DNA of 48,508 bases from Comamonadaceae bacterium (GTDB lineage: Bacteria > Pseudomonadota > Gammaproteobacteria > Burkholderiales > Burkholderiaceae_C), in NCBI GenBank assembly GCA_947478725.1, contig CANJWZ010000034.1:1-48508 (forward strand), in the 5' to 3' direction. Below are positions 1 through 9,018 of this stretch, piece by piece. The notes under the pieces are model-generated. The model was not told where the DNA came from, ran no database searches, and saw only the letters and a list, made by a program, of their open reading frames with translations. Position numbers and translations under genes: made by a program. How positions within the stretch are numbered: the first letter of the stretch is position 1; each line of letters opens with the position of its first letter.

Positions 1-1622
1 AGCTTCATCGCGTCATGGCCCGCGCCGCTGGGCATTTTGTACAGCGGCAAGCCAAGTGATTCGACCGCCTTTTCCCAGCGCGCCTGCCAGTCCGGTGCGC
101 TCGGGGCGGCGGCGGCGCGTTCGGTCAGGTCGACCGTGTAGTCAAGCCCTCGCCGCTGGCAAATGGCGGCCAGTTCTGCCAGCACATCGGCCTCCACGGC
201 ATCGCGCTGTGCATCATGGGGTGCGCGCATGTCCAGTGAAAAAAGGCAGCGCCCCGGCACCACATTGATCGAGCCGCCCGGCACCTGCAGCATGCCGACC
301 GTGCCAACAGAATCTGCATCTTGCGCCGCACGTTTTTCAACGTACAGCAGCAGCTCGGCAACACCGGTTGCAGCGTCTTGCCGATTGGGCATGGGCGTGG
401 TGCCCGCATGGCAGGCCATGCCGACTGTCTCGCACAAGTAACGCACATTGCCATTGATGGAGGTGACGACGCCAAGCGGCAAGTCAAGCGCATTGAGCAC
501 CGGGCCCTGCTCGATATGAATCTCGACAAAACCCAGATAGTGCGCCGGGTTACGCTGGATGGCCGGTATGCCCTCGAGGTTCAGCCCGGCATTGGCCATG
601 GCTTGGCGCATTGACACGCCGTCCACATCTTTTTGGTCCAGCCATTCGCGCTTGAAGTCGCCCACCAGTGCGCCCGAGCCTAAAAAAGTGGCTTTGTAGC
701 GCTGACCTTCTTCTTCAGCAAAGCCCACCACTTCGATGTTGAAGGGCAGGCGTTTGCCAGCACGGTGCAGCTCGCGCACACAGGCCATGGGCGCAAAAAT
801 ACCGAGGCGACCGTCGTACTTGCCGGCGTTGCGTACGGTGTCATAGTGGCTGCCAGTGAGCAATGTTTTGGCATGGCCAACGCTTGCTTGATAGATGCCC
901 ACCACGTTGCCCACCGCATCAATCTCAACGGAGTCAAATCCGCAGTCGCGCATTTTGCGGCTGATGTAGGCGGCGCAGCTGCGGTGCGCATCGGTCAGAT
1001 ACGTCACCGTGAGCTGATTTTTTTCCTTGAAGCCCGGGTCGCTGTACTGGGCCAGCTCTTCATGCCAGTCCCACAGATCATTGCCCAGTACCGGGTGGCT
1101 GGCGAACTTGTCGTTGATGCGCAATTCCACCACGCGGTGAACGTTACGCAGCGCTTCTTTCAATTCAAACGCCGGCTGGTTGTGCAGCCTGCGGGTGAAG
1201 GTGTCGATGATCTGCTGTTTGGTCAAGCCGTGGCCGCGCATGCCGCGTACCGCCAGGATAAAAGGAAAGCCGAATTTCGCGCGGTATTGCTGGTTCAAGT
1301 CGGCCAGGGTGGCCATCTCTTGCGGGGTGCAACTGGTCAAGCCCGCCCTGCTCTGCTCGTTGGCAGACTCCGCCGTCAGCGCATCGTCCCGCATGGCTTT
1401 ACCTGCCAGTTCGGGGTGCGCGCACAGCAGTTTGATCTGGTCGGCTTCAGGCACAGCATTGACCGCCTGCGTCAGCGCGTGTTTGAGGTGGCCCAAGGAT
1501 TTGTAGGGGCGTGCACTGAGTGCTTTTTCAGCGACCCAGGGCGAATGTTCATACAAACCATCAAGCAGGGCCAAGGCTTTATCAGCGCTGACCTGATTGA
1601 CATGGTCAAGAGTGATGGTCAT
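1..1622 (-). CDS. Bifunctional OHCU decarboxylase / allantoate amidohydrolase (UraD-AllC fusion), C-terminus beyond the left edge
   Basis: 540 residues are visible and the frame is open to the window edge. Residues 1-170 are a UraD domain: HPELAG at 69-74 carries the expected catalytic histidine, followed by LNQQYRAKFGFPF at 109-121. UraD turns OHCU into S-allantoin. From about residue 200 an M20-family allantoate amidohydrolase follows, with the metal and catalytic residues in order: H259 (GSHYDT), D270, E303-E305 (EEEGQ), H369 (EIHIEQG), H405 and H536 (PSGAGHD). Judged by the usual AllC length, some tens of C-terminal residues are missing. The ATG overlaps the stop of puuE as ATGA, implying translational coupling. 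Together with PuuE the two domains cover three consecutive steps, OHCU to allantoin to allantoate to ureidoglycine. The second domain could accept a related N-carbamoyl substrate, but the context favours allantoate. Confidence 0.93.
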   Translation of the reverse strand, partial: MTITLDHVNQVSADKALALLDGLYEHSPWVAEKALSARPYKSLGHLKHALTQAVNAVPEADQIKLLCAHPELAGKAMRDDALTAESANEQSRAGLTSCTPQEMATLADLNQQYRAKFGFPFILAVRGMRGHGLTKQQIIDTFTRRLHNQPAFELKEALRNVHRVVELRINDKFASHPVLGNDLWDWHEELAQYSDPGFKEKNQLTVTYLTDAHRSCAAYISRKMRDCGFDSVEIDAVGNVVGIYQASVGHAKTLLTGSHYDTVRNAGKYDGRLGIFAPMACVRELHRAGKRLPFNIEVVGFAEEEGQRYKATFLGSGALVGDFKREWLDQKDVDGVSMRQAMANAGLNLEGIPAIQRNPAHYLGFVEIHIEQGPVLNALDLPLGVVTSINGNVRYLCETVGMACHAGTTPMPNRQDAATGVAELLLYVEKRAAQDADSVGTVGMLQVPGGSINVVPGRCLFSLDMRAPHDAQRDAVEADVLAELAAICQRRGLDYTVDLTERAAAAPSAPDWQARWEKAVESLGLPLYKMPSGAGHDAMK

Positions 1623-2569
1623 GTTGAAGCTTCAAAAGGATAAGTTTGTTGCCAGTGCTGGGCCAGGTCGATACGGCGGCAAACCCACACATGCTCGCGG
1701 GCAGCCATGTGATCTAAAAACTTTTGCAGTGCCACGATACGCCCTGGTCGGCCCAGCAAGCGGCAGTGCATGCCGACGCTCATCATCTTGGGACGGTCCA
1801 GTCCGGCGGGGTCGCCTTCAGCGTACAGCGCATCAAAAGTGTCGCGCAGGTAGGTGAAGAAATCATCGCTTTGCGCAAAGCCCTGCGGCGATGAAAAGCG
1901 CATGTCGTTGGCGTCGAGCGTGTACGGCACCACCAGCCGCGGCACCACCGCGCCGTCGGTGCGCGCGACCTGTGTCCACAAAGGCAGGTCGTCGCCGTAG
2001 TAGTCGCTGTCGTAGGCGGTGCTGCCTTCGTCGGCCAACAGGCGACGCGTGTTGGGACTGTCGCGGCCGGTGTACCAGCCGAGCGGCCGGTGCCCGGTCA
2101 TTTTTTCAATCGCGTCAAGGCCCAGGCGCATGTGCTCGCGCTCAGTGGCCTCGTCAATTTGCTGGTAGTTGATCCAGCGCCAGCCGTGGCAAGCGATCTC
2201 GTGGCCAAGCGCAACAAAGGCTGCCGTGACGTCTGGCGCGCGCTGCAAAGCCATGCCCACACCAAACACCGTCAGGGGCAACTGGCGCTTTTCAAACTCA
2301 CGCAGAATGCGCCACACACCTGCGCGCGAGCCGTATTCGTAAATGCTTTCCATGCTCAGATGCCGGTCCGCAAACGCTGCCGGGTTGAACATCTCAGACA
2401 AAAACTGCTCTGAGCCCGCATCCCCGTGCAGCACCGAGTTTTCGCCGCCCTCCTCGTAATTGAGCACAAACTGCACGGCAATCCGTGCCTTGCCCGGCCA
2501 GCGCGCATGCGGCGGGTTACGGCCGTAGCCTGCAAGGTCACGAGGGTACTGAATTGGGGGAGCTATCAT
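1619..2569 (-). CDS. puuE: Allantoinase, polysaccharide-deacetylase type (PuuE)
   Basis: 316 residues. It hydrolyses allantoin to allantoate in the cytoplasm. PuuE enzymes belong to the NodB/polysaccharide deacetylase fold and are unrelated to the amidohydrolase-type allantoinase AllB. Visible family marks are the N-terminal RDLAGYGRNPPHARWPG, the FVLNYEEGGE strand, HEIACHGWRW in the middle, and WYTGRDSPNTRRLL. Length is normal for the family. The start ATG is preceded by only a weak ribosome site. Its stop overlaps the uraD-allC start by ATGA, and it is divergent from uraH, with 82 bases between the two starts that must hold both promoters. The neighbouring HIU hydrolase and OHCU decarboxylase support allantoin as the substrate. 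Confidence 0.95.
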   Translation of the reverse strand: MIAPPIQYPRDLAGYGRNPPHARWPGKARIAVQFVLNYEEGGENSVLHGDAGSEQFLSEMFNPAAFADRHLSMESIYEYGSRAGVWRILREFEKRQLPLTVFGVGMALQRAPDVTAAFVALGHEIACHGWRWINYQQIDEATEREHMRLGLDAIEKMTGHRPLGWYTGRDSPNTRRLLADEGSTAYDSDYYGDDLPLWTQVARTDGAVVPRLVVPYTLDANDMRFSSPQGFAQSDDFFTYLRDTFDALYAEGDPAGLDRPKMMSVGMHCRLLGRPGRIVALQKFLDHMAAREHVWVCRRIDLAQHWQQTYPFEAST

Positions 2570-2651
2570 GGTTTTAATTATCGGTGAATCTGCGCACCGT
2601 TTTGCCTTTCACTCTGTTGCAACCCTGATTTGAATCAACTGGAAAACCACC

Positions 2652-3005
2652 ATGGGCTTGAGCACACATGTACTGGACACCATGAATGGCGCACCTGCCA
2701 GCGGTATGGTGGTTTCGCTGTACACCACGCACGGGCAAGACGCCACCCTCGTCAAAACGTTCACCTTAAACAGTGACGGCCGCAACCCGGACGGGCCGCT
2801 GTACGACAACGCCTCGCTGAAAGCGGGCACCTACCGACTGGTGTTTGATGTGGCAGCCTACTTCAAAGCGCGCGGCGTTGAATTGCCTGAGCCTCCATTT
2901 TTAAATCGGGTGTCGATTGACTTTGGCGTGGCCGACAGCAGCGCGCATTACCACGTGCCGTTGCTGGTCAGCCCCTGGAGCTACTCCACCTATCGGGGAA
3001 GCTAG
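2652..3005 (+). CDS. uraH: 5-hydroxyisourate hydrolase, transthyretin-like (UraH)
   Basis: 117 residues, full length. It hydrolyses 5-hydroxyisourate, the product of urate oxidase, to OHCU. The transthyretin-related signature is complete: LSTHVLD with H6, R44 in SDGRNPDGPL, H99/H101 in SAHYHVPLL, and the diagnostic C-terminal YRGS at 114-117. There is no signal peptide, so it is cytoplasmic. It reads divergently from puuE and ends 14 bases before the stop of the convergent lipoprotein gene. The upstream ribosome site (CTGGAAAA) is weak. Confidence 0.96.
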   Translation: MGLSTHVLDTMNGAPASGMVVSLYTTHGQDATLVKTFTLNSDGRNPDGPLYDNASLKAGTYRLVFDVAAYFKARGVELPEPPFLNRVSIDFGVADSSAHYHVPLLVSPWSYSTYRGS

Positions 3006-3019
3006 TTTTTGCCGACGCC

Positions 3020-3571
3020 TCAGCGTTGACCTTCGGTCAGCGTATCAAGCTGGAACTTGCCGCTTTGATCCCACAGCCAGGTGTCCGTGTAAACCACCCT
3101 GCCCATGCGCTCAGGTGCCGGAAAAGGCGCGGCGCTGCGCACGGTGCGTTCAATTTCAGCGACCACTTCTGGCGCATGGCTGGGTGCACGCATCCAGTCG
3201 AGCTTGGTCACGCGACCCGCGCGGTCAATTTCAACATTCAGCACGCCAATCGCATACAGCAAGGCCGGCATTTTTCCTTTGTAAATACGGTCAGCATTCA
3301 AGCCATACAAGTGCGTTGCACCGTCAGAACGGTAGGCACGCGGCGTTGTGGCAGCAGAACTGCGCGCCGAGCCTTGCGCGGCCGGAATCGGGCTCACCAC
3401 AGGCGATGAAGGTGCGGGCGCTGGGACCTCGGGTGACTGGACGACCGGCGGGGGCGGCTTGGCGATCGGCATGGGGGTCTGGCACGCGCTGAGAATGGCA
3501 GCTGCTACGCTGGATGCCAACGCCAACATCCAGAATCTGCGCGGTTCGGTGCTCAGGTTTTTGTGTCTCAT
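3020..3571 (-). CDS. Lipoprotein with TonB C-terminal-like domain
   Basis: 183 residues from the ATG at 3571. I prefer this start because it places a short basic stretch directly before the hydrophobic helix; two earlier in-frame ATGs exist up to 3634. The N-terminus has a lipoprotein signal (FWMLALASSVAAAILSAC) with lipobox LSAC and a predicted lipidated cysteine. A Pro/Ser/Ala-rich linker follows, then about 100 residues resembling the TonB C-terminal fold (LLYAIGVLNVEIDRAGRVTKLDW and a terminal FQLDTL). Unlike true TonB it has a lipid anchor rather than a transmembrane anchor, so energy transduction through ExbB is unlikely; a periplasm-facing structural or binding role is more plausible. 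It lies among purine genes but nothing in it points to purines. Confidence 0.75.
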   Translation of the reverse strand: MRHKNLSTEPRRFWMLALASSVAAAILSACQTPMPIAKPPPPVVQSPEVPAPAPSSPVVSPIPAAQGSARSSAATTPRAYRSDGATHLYGLNADRIYKGKMPALLYAIGVLNVEIDRAGRVTKLDWMRAPSHAPEVVAEIERTVRSAAPFPAPERMGRVVYTDTWLWDQSGKFQLDTLTEGQR

Positions 3572-3668
3572 GATGGTTCTATCGTTAGAGTTTCGCAGGG
3601 GCATTGATTCCCGTTTTTTGACCATTTTGCCCAAAAAATTGGTTTTAAAGCTACCCTGACAATCACCT

Positions 3669-4505
3669 ATGGTTTCACAATCGCCGCATCATCACCTCGA
3701 CAACTTTTTGGCCCTGCTGGCGCAGCAGCCGGCCGTGCTGGTGCAAGTCGAGACCGCGCAGGGTTCGGTTCCACGCGACGCCGGCACCTGGATGGCAGTG
3801 TTTGCCAGCAAGCTGGTCGGCACAGTTGGCGGTGGGCAACTGGAGCATGAGGCGATGGCCAAAGCGCGCACGCTGTTGGAAAAGCAGCCTTTGCCCACAA
3901 CGCCTGAGGTCATGCGTTTTGCGCTGGGCCCGTCACTGGGCCAATGCTGCGGCGGCGTGGCGTCTCTGCGCTTTGAGCGGGTCCAAGCGCAAAACGTTGC
4001 AACTTTACGCGCCAGGCTGCAGTCTGCCTTCACCCCGGTGGTCTTGTTTGGGGGCGGTCATGTCGGCCATGCGCTGGTGCGGGTGTTGTCGCCCCTGCCG
4101 TTTGCCGTGATGTGGATCGACAGCCGCGACGGCGTCTTTCCCGCTGATGTGCCGGGTCATGTGTATTGCGAACAGTCAGAACCGGTTGAGGCCGCTGTTC
4201 ACACGCTGCCGCCACAGTCTCGTGTGCTCATCATGAGCTTTAGCCACGCCGAAGACCTGCAAGTGCTGGCGATGTGCCTGCTTCGTCAGCGTTCAAAGGC
4301 AGACTTGCCCTACATTGGCCTGATTGGCAGCCACACCAAATGGGCCACATTTCAGCGTCGGCTGCTGGCGCGCGGCTTCACCCCTGACGAGCTGGCGCAT
4401 GTCACCAGCCCGATTGGGGTGCCCGGCATTTCTGGCAAGGAGCCAGACGTGATTGCCATCGCCGTCGCGGCACAGCTGTTGCAAAGCCTGCCTGCCCAAC
4501 CATGA
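3669..4505 (+). CDS. xdhC: Xanthine dehydrogenase accessory protein XdhC
   Basis: 278 residues. XdhC binds and sulfurates molybdenum cofactor and inserts it into the XdhB subunit; it is not part of the final enzyme. The N-terminal XdhC/CoxI domain ends in the conserved GQCCGG at 91-96, with the cysteines implicated in cofactor binding. A Rossmann-like domain follows with FGGGHVG at 127-133 and a C-terminal GLIGSHTKWATFQRRL segment. It is separated from xdhAB by about 8 kb but lies next to the downstream urate oxidase gene. The start at 3669 fits the family length. Confidence 0.95.
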   Translation: MVSQSPHHHLDNFLALLAQQPAVLVQVETAQGSVPRDAGTWMAVFASKLVGTVGGGQLEHEAMAKARTLLEKQPLPTTPEVMRFALGPSLGQCCGGVASLRFERVQAQNVATLRARLQSAFTPVVLFGGGHVGHALVRVLSPLPFAVMWIDSRDGVFPADVPGHVYCEQSEPVEAAVHTLPPQSRVLIMSFSHAEDLQVLAMCLLRQRSKADLPYIGLIGSHTKWATFQRRLLARGFTPDELAHVTSPIGVPGISGKEPDVIAIAVAAQLLQSLPAQP

Positions 4506-4665
4506 TTCATCGTTAAAATCACAGCTTCAGGTCGCAGCGGAGCCGGGAAACCACACCATCAGCCTTTGGTTTCTTTAGTTCGTGGCCGGGTTACTGTTCA
4601 GAGCGCCCGCAGTGGTGAACAGGTTTGCATCACGGTCAACCGTTTTGCTGAATAAGGCGCACTCC

Positions 4666-5904
4666 ATGGAAAGCTATCTTCTCGACTGGGCCAATTTGCT
4701 GCTGCGCTGGGTGCATGTCATCACAGCCATCGCCTGGGTTGGTTCGTCGTTCTACTTTGTCTTTTTAGACTCCAGCCTGACATCACCGGTCGATGAAGAC
4801 CTGAAAAAACAGGGCGTCAGTGGCGAGCTGTGGGCGCTGCACGGCGGCGGGTTTTATCACCCGGTCAAATTTGCCAGCAAGCCGCCCCAGATGCCTGAGC
4901 ACCTGCACTGGTTTTACTGGGAAAGCTACAGCACATGGCTGACTGGCTTTGCGCTTTTTACCGTGTCTTACCTCTGGAACGCCAGTGTCTACCTGATCGA
5001 CAAATCACTGATGAACTGGTCAGCCGGCGCTGCCATCGGTGTGGCCCTGTCTTTCTTTGTGGTGTTCTGGCTGTTGTACGACGCGATTTGCCGGGTGTTT
5101 GGCAAGGGCAAACATGGCGAGGCTATTGTTGGCGCGGGCGTGGCAGTGCTGGTCTGTGTCGCCTCTTGGCTGGCCTGCCACTGGTTTGCCGGACGTGCCG
5201 CATTTTTACTGGTAGGTGCCATGATGGCCACCGCCATGAGCGCAAATGTGTTCTTCTGGATCATTCCTGGCCAGCGCACCATGGTGGCCGACATCAAGGC
5301 TGGCAGACCGGTGGACCCCATCCACGGGCAGCGCGGCAAGCAGCGCAGCGTGCACAACACCTATTTCACCCTGCCCGTGCTGTTTGCCATGCTGAGCAAC
5401 CACTACAGCTTTACCTGGAGCCATCCGCAAAACTGGCTGGTGCTGATCCTGATGATGTTTGCCGGTGCGGCCATACGCCAGTTTTTTGTGCTGCGCCACG
5501 GCTACAAGCTGGGTCGCAACCGCCACCCCATCGCCTATGCGCTGGTGGGTATCGCCGTCATCATGGCGGTGGTGGTGTGGCTCAAACCTGCGCCGCCAGC
5601 AGCCCCTGCCATCGCTCTTGATTCAGGAGCATCTCGCCCACAGATTCAGGCAGCTGCAGACCAAAATGACTTTCTAAAAGTGGCAGAAATCATGGAAACC
5701 CGCTGCTACCAGTGCCACGGCGCGCAGTTGCAGATGAAAAACGTCCGGCTCGACTCCCCCGCACTCGTCAAGCAGCATGCGCAGTCGATTTACCAACAAG
5801 TGGTGGTCAGCAAAATCATGCCCATGAACAACTCGACAGGCATCACCGACGGTGAACGCGCGCGGATCAAACAGTGGTTTGAGGCGGGCGCAAAGACGCC
5901 GTAG
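4666..5904 (+). CDS. puuD: Membrane-bound urate oxidase with C-terminal cytochrome c domain (PuuD)
   Basis: 412 residues from the ATG at 4666, preceded by AAGGCG; an upstream in-frame start at 4582 would add 28 polar residues unlike the family. It oxidises urate to 5-hydroxyisourate and passes electrons to a C-terminal c-type heme, so it is respiration-linked rather than peroxide-forming. The N-terminal half has multiple hydrophobic helices starting with LLLRWVHVITAIAWVGSSFYFVF carried by residues 10-32, conserved histidines, and HNTYFTLPVLFAML near 230. The last helix ends near residue 310. The heme motif CYQCH is at 347-351, with methionine-rich IMPMNN downstream as likely axial ligand region. 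Residues 317-336, between helix and cytochrome, are encoded by a copy of the short repeat described separately. It abuts a convergent GNAT gene with no gap. Confidence 0.93.
   Translation: MESYLLDWANLLLRWVHVITAIAWVGSSFYFVFLDSSLTSPVDEDLKKQGVSGELWALHGGGFYHPVKFASKPPQMPEHLHWFYWESYSTWLTGFALFTVSYLWNASVYLIDKSLMNWSAGAAIGVALSFFVVFWLLYDAICRVFGKGKHGEAIVGAGVAVLVCVASWLACHWFAGRAAFLLVGAMMATAMSANVFFWIIPGQRTMVADIKAGRPVDPIHGQRGKQRSVHNTYFTLPVLFAMLSNHYSFTWSHPQNWLVLILMMFAGAAIRQFFVLRHGYKLGRNRHPIAYALVGIAVIMAVVVWLKPAPPAAPAIALDSGASRPQIQAAADQNDFLKVAEIMETRCYQCHGAQLQMKNVRLDSPALVKQHAQSIYQQVVVSKIMPMNNSTGITDGERARIKQWFEAGAKTP
5614..5672 (+). repeat. Short GCT-N11-AGC repeat, copy D (in frame inside puuD)
   Basis: Begins GCTCTTGATTCAGGAGC and continues with ATCTCGCCCACAGATTCAGG. 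It aligns with six other copies in the window by its 17-base head and by the following block. It encodes residues 317-336 of PuuD, the linker between the last membrane helix and the cytochrome domain. Divergence from the other copies is considerable, so this copy is less certain than those in xdhA and the LytTR regulator. Confidence 0.6.
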
Positions 5905-6393
5905 TCAAAGCCTCAAGTCCCAGGTCTCGCCCACCAGGTCTTGACCGAAGCCCTGATAAGGCTCAGCCTTGACTAGCTTGAAGCCGCGCTTGGCGTAAAT
6001 CGCCCGCGCCGCCAGCAGGCAAGAATTGGTCCACAGCGTCATTTTTTTGTAGCCAGTGGCGCGCGCAAAGGCAATGCATTCGTCACACAGCTTGCCACCC
6101 AGGCCCAGCCCCCGCGCCTCGGGCGTGAGGATCAGCATGCGCAGTTGCGCCGTGGTTTTTGACTTGCGCACCACAAAAGCAGACCCGGCCCGCACACCAT
6201 CGATCTCGGCGATCCAGCACTTTTCGAAGTCGCTTTGATATTTGGTGACATAGCCAGACACGATGCCAGCCACCAGCGCCTCAAAGCGCATGTCCCAGCC
6301 GTATTCACGCCAGTAAATCTCCCCGTGCTGCTGCACCACCCAGCCCATGTCGCCGGGTTGTGGGGGGCGCAGAGTGATGGTGGATTGGTTCAT
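5905..6393 (-). CDS. GNAT-family N-acetyltransferase
   Basis: 162 residues, a complete GNAT fold. Motif A is LRMLILTPEARGLGLGGKL at about residues 83-101, whose RGLGLGGKL turn binds the pyrophosphate of acetyl-CoA; the C-terminal ARAIYAKRGFKLV is motif B. The cytoplasmic product probably acetylates a small molecule or a protein amine, but the acceptor cannot be told from sequence. Its stop touches the stop of puuD. In some related proteins a GNAT domain is attached to a MarR regulator; here no helix-turn-helix domain precedes it. Confidence 0.85.
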   Translation of the reverse strand: MNQSTITLRPPQPGDMGWVVQQHGEIYWREYGWDMRFEALVAGIVSGYVTKYQSDFEKCWIAEIDGVRAGSAFVVRKSKTTAQLRMLILTPEARGLGLGGKLCDECIAFARATGYKKMTLWTNSCLLAARAIYAKRGFKLVKAEPYQGFGQDLVGETWDLRL

Positions 6394-6902
6394 AGGCGTG
6401 ATGTTGATATGCGGGCAACTGAAGTGAAATGAATTGAATTGAAGAAAACATTTAATGGCGCAAAGTAGTCAAATGGGACAAGCTTTAACGCAAGTTATTC
6501 TGGATTGACATGCCGCGTTTTATCGCAGTTACCTGCAGCCTCAATCACGCCAAGTTTTAAAAATGCGTCTCGTCACCTGGAATACACCCGGTGACAATTT
6601 TGTTCGCACATCGGTCCTCATTGACCATCTTTAAGCGGATGTCGCTGTTATACCGGAGATTGTGGCTACGAAAACGAATCTGCGCAGGTGCTCTGGTGTG
6701 CAAACCATCCGAAGCAGGGGGTGGTCGCCTTTCCCCTCAGCAAAAAACCACCTTTGCACGCCCTGAAGCTGGCTGGCGCTGCGGGTACACCCCATGGGTG
6801 TTTGCTGCCGGTGTTTGGTAATCTTTGTGGTCAGAGTTTTGGAACGCTTCACAACCGGATCACAACTCACTCCAAACTCACCTGCAAACGACTCGGACAC
6901 CC
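6394..6902. other. Intergenic region between the GNAT gene and ttuC
   Basis: 509 bases with no gene I can support. It must contain the divergent promoters. An inverted repeat GTCACC (6572-6577) / GGTGAC (6590-6595) could be a regulator site for the tartrate genes. A TTGACA at 6505-6510 has no convincing -10 partner at the right spacing. Confidence 0.5.
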
Positions 6903-7979
6903 ATGAAGACCTACAAAATAGCCTGCATACCCGGTGATGGCATCGGCAAAGAAGTCGTGCCTGCCGGCCAGGCGGTTCTTGAAGCACTGGCCGCGGCCGG
7001 CGGCAGCTTTGCGTTTGATTTTAAAAATTTTGGCTGGGGCGGTGACTGGTACCGCGCTCACGGTGAAATGATGCCGCAGCGCGGGCTGGACGAGCTGCGC
7101 GGTATGGATGCGATTTTGTTTGGGTCGGCGGGTGACCCGCACATCCCGGACCACATCACACTCTGGGGGCTGCGGTTAAAAATTTGCCAGGGCTTTGACC
7201 AATACGCCAACGTGCGGCCAACGCGTATTTTGCCGGGCATTGACGGCCCGCTTAAACGCTGCAAACCAGAAGACCTCAACTGGGTCATCGTGCGCGAAAA
7301 CTCTGAAGGCGAATACGCAGGCGTGGGCGGTCGTGCGCACCAAGGCCAGCCGATTGAAGTGGCCACCGATTTGTCGGTGATGACGCGGGCCGGTGTCGAG
7401 CGCATCATGCGCTATGCCTTCAAGCTGGCGCAGTCGCGCCCCCGCAAACTGCTGACAGTGGTGACCAAGTCCAACGCGCAGCGCCATGCCATGGTGATGT
7501 GGGACGAGATCGCGCGGGAGGTCAGCCATGAATTCCCGGACGTGACCTGGGACAAAGAGCTGGTCGATGCCTGCACGGCCCGCATGGTGATGCGCCCGGC
7601 CACGCTGGACACGGTGGTCGCCACCAACCTGCATGCCGATATTTTGAGCGACCTGGCTGCCGCACTGGCAGGCAGCCTGGGCATTGCGCCAACAGCCAAC
7701 ATTGACCCGGAGCGCCGCTACCCCAGCATGTTTGAGCCCATTCATGGGTCTGCTTTTGACATCATGGGTCAAGGGCTGGCCAACCCGGTGGGCACTTTCT
7801 GGAGCTGCGTCATGCTGCTGGAGCATTTGGGCGAGCAGGCCGCGGCCCGGGCATTGATGGCTGCCATTGAGCGTGTGACAGCCAACCCGACATTGCACAC
7901 CCGCGATTTAGGCGGTAACGCAACGACCGCCCAAGTCACGCAAGCTGTCTGCGCGCAGTTCTTGCCTGTGCCTGCATAG
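6903..7979 (+). CDS. ttuC: Tartrate dehydrogenase / D-malate dehydrogenase family (TtuC)
   Basis: 358 residues from the ATG at 6903; the family motif MKTYKIACIPGDGIGKEVV starts here, so the 26 codons upstream are not part of it. It is a cytoplasmic NAD-dependent beta-decarboxylating dehydrogenase acting on tartrate and often on D-malate. Visible are IPGDGIG, RENSEGEYAGVGGR (the tartrate/malate version of the substrate loop), TKSNAQRH with the catalytic lysine, NLHADILSDLAA, and EPIHGSAFDIMGQG for cofactor binding. It is followed by a Bug-type binding protein and then glycerate kinase, an arrangement expected for tartrate use. Isopropylmalate dehydrogenase is less likely because of the substrate-loop residues and the context. 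Confidence 0.9.
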   Translation: MKTYKIACIPGDGIGKEVVPAGQAVLEALAAAGGSFAFDFKNFGWGGDWYRAHGEMMPQRGLDELRGMDAILFGSAGDPHIPDHITLWGLRLKICQGFDQYANVRPTRILPGIDGPLKRCKPEDLNWVIVRENSEGEYAGVGGRAHQGQPIEVATDLSVMTRAGVERIMRYAFKLAQSRPRKLLTVVTKSNAQRHAMVMWDEIAREVSHEFPDVTWDKELVDACTARMVMRPATLDTVVATNLHADILSDLAAALAGSLGIAPTANIDPERRYPSMFEPIHGSAFDIMGQGLANPVGTFWSCVMLLEHLGEQAAARALMAAIERVTANPTLHTRDLGGNATTAQVTQAVCAQFLPVPA

Positions 7980-8055
7980 CCTGTACCGGTATCAAAAGGC
8001 TGAAGAAAAAGACGACCCGGCATATCAATCTGTCATCACCACAAGGAGACATCGT

Positions 8056-9018
8056 ATGAAAATCGCTATCCGCTACTGGTTACTGATGGCCAGCGTTTGC
8101 ATGACACCCAGCGTTTGGGCGCAAGCCGTCAGTTGTTTTGATAAAAACGTGCTGTACTGGCAGGCGTTTCCGCCCGGCGGTGAGTCTGATCTGTCTGCTC
8201 GGCATCAGCAAATGGTTTTGAAGAAAAAATGCCCCGCGATTGACACCATCATTCAGTACAAGGCTGGCGCTGGTGGCGGGTTGATGTGGTCGCAGATGAA
8301 CAGCCTGCCCGGCGATGGTGTCAATGTGGTGGGGGTGAATCTGCCGCACATCGTGTTCCAGCCGATTGAAGGCGAGGTGCAGTACAAAACCGCAGATGTC
8401 ACGCCGGTGTACTGGTTTCATTTCACGCCTGATGCACTGGTGGTGCCTGAAAACAGCCCCTATAAAACCTTTGCGGAGTTCATCGCTGGGGCCAAAAAAG
8501 ACCCTGGCAAGATGAACCTGGGCGGCTCTGGTTTGAACTCGGCCAACCATGCGTCGCATGAGCGGCTCAATGCTGCTTTCAACATCAAGAGCACCTACGT
8601 GCCCTACAAAGGCACTGGCGATATGACGTTGGCGGTGGTTGGCAGCCAGATCGATGGTGCGGTGACCTACACAGCCTTTGCAGTCAATAACAAAAGTAAG
8701 GTCCGCGCTTTGGCGGTGGCCATGGAAAAACGGCATCCGCTGCTGCCTGACGTGCCCACCTTTCGGGAGCTGGGTGTGGACTGGGTCGATGGTGCCTACC
8801 GCGGCATTGGCATGCCCAAATCGACGCCTCTCGATGCGCGCAAAAAAATGTCTGACATGTGGGCCGCGCTGAATGCCGAGCCCGAGATGAAAGAGCTCGC
8901 CGCCAAGAGCGGCTTTGAACTGGTCAATGTCGGCGTGCAGCAGATGGATGCATTCATGGCTGAGCGCACCAAGGTGTATGTTGAAAGTGCTAAACGGCTG
9001 GGGCTGGGTAAAAAGTGA
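8056..9018 (+). CDS. Tripartite tricarboxylate transporter substrate-binding protein (Bug/TctC family)
   Basis: 320 residues with a cleavable signal peptide (hydrophobic stretch to about residue 22, SVWAQA cleavage region), hence periplasmic. Family marks: FPPGGESDLSAR near 38-49, YKAGAGGGLMWSQM, VPENSPYKTFAEFI, YVPYKGTGDM and LPDVPTFRELG. Bug proteins bind carboxylates for TctAB permeases. No tctA or tctB lies in the window, so it must use a permease encoded elsewhere or act as an orphan receptor. The AAGGAG at 8043-8048 fixes the start. Its position between ttuC and glycerate kinase suggests a tartrate-like ligand, which is inference. Confidence 0.9.
   Translation: MKIAIRYWLLMASVCMTPSVWAQAVSCFDKNVLYWQAFPPGGESDLSARHQQMVLKKKCPAIDTIIQYKAGAGGGLMWSQMNSLPGDGVNVVGVNLPHIVFQPIEGEVQYKTADVTPVYWFHFTPDALVVPENSPYKTFAEFIAGAKKDPGKMNLGGSGLNSANHASHERLNAAFNIKSTYVPYKGTGDMTLAVVGSQIDGAVTYTAFAVNNKSKVRALAVAMEKRHPLLPDVPTFRELGVDWVDGAYRGIGMPKSTPLDARKKMSDMWAALNAEPEMKELAAKSGFELVNVGVQQMDAFMAERTKVYVESAKRLGLGKK

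Noticed and set aside
765..1643. Open frame of 292 codons on the plus strand
   Set aside because: It is antisense to the UraD-AllC fusion, whose catalytic motifs are intact; its protein has no family features and arises from codon bias in GC-rich DNA.
4548..4572. Inverted repeat AAACCA / TGGTTT after xdhC as a terminator
   Set aside because: Only six AT-rich pairs with a 13-base loop and no clear T-run; too weak.
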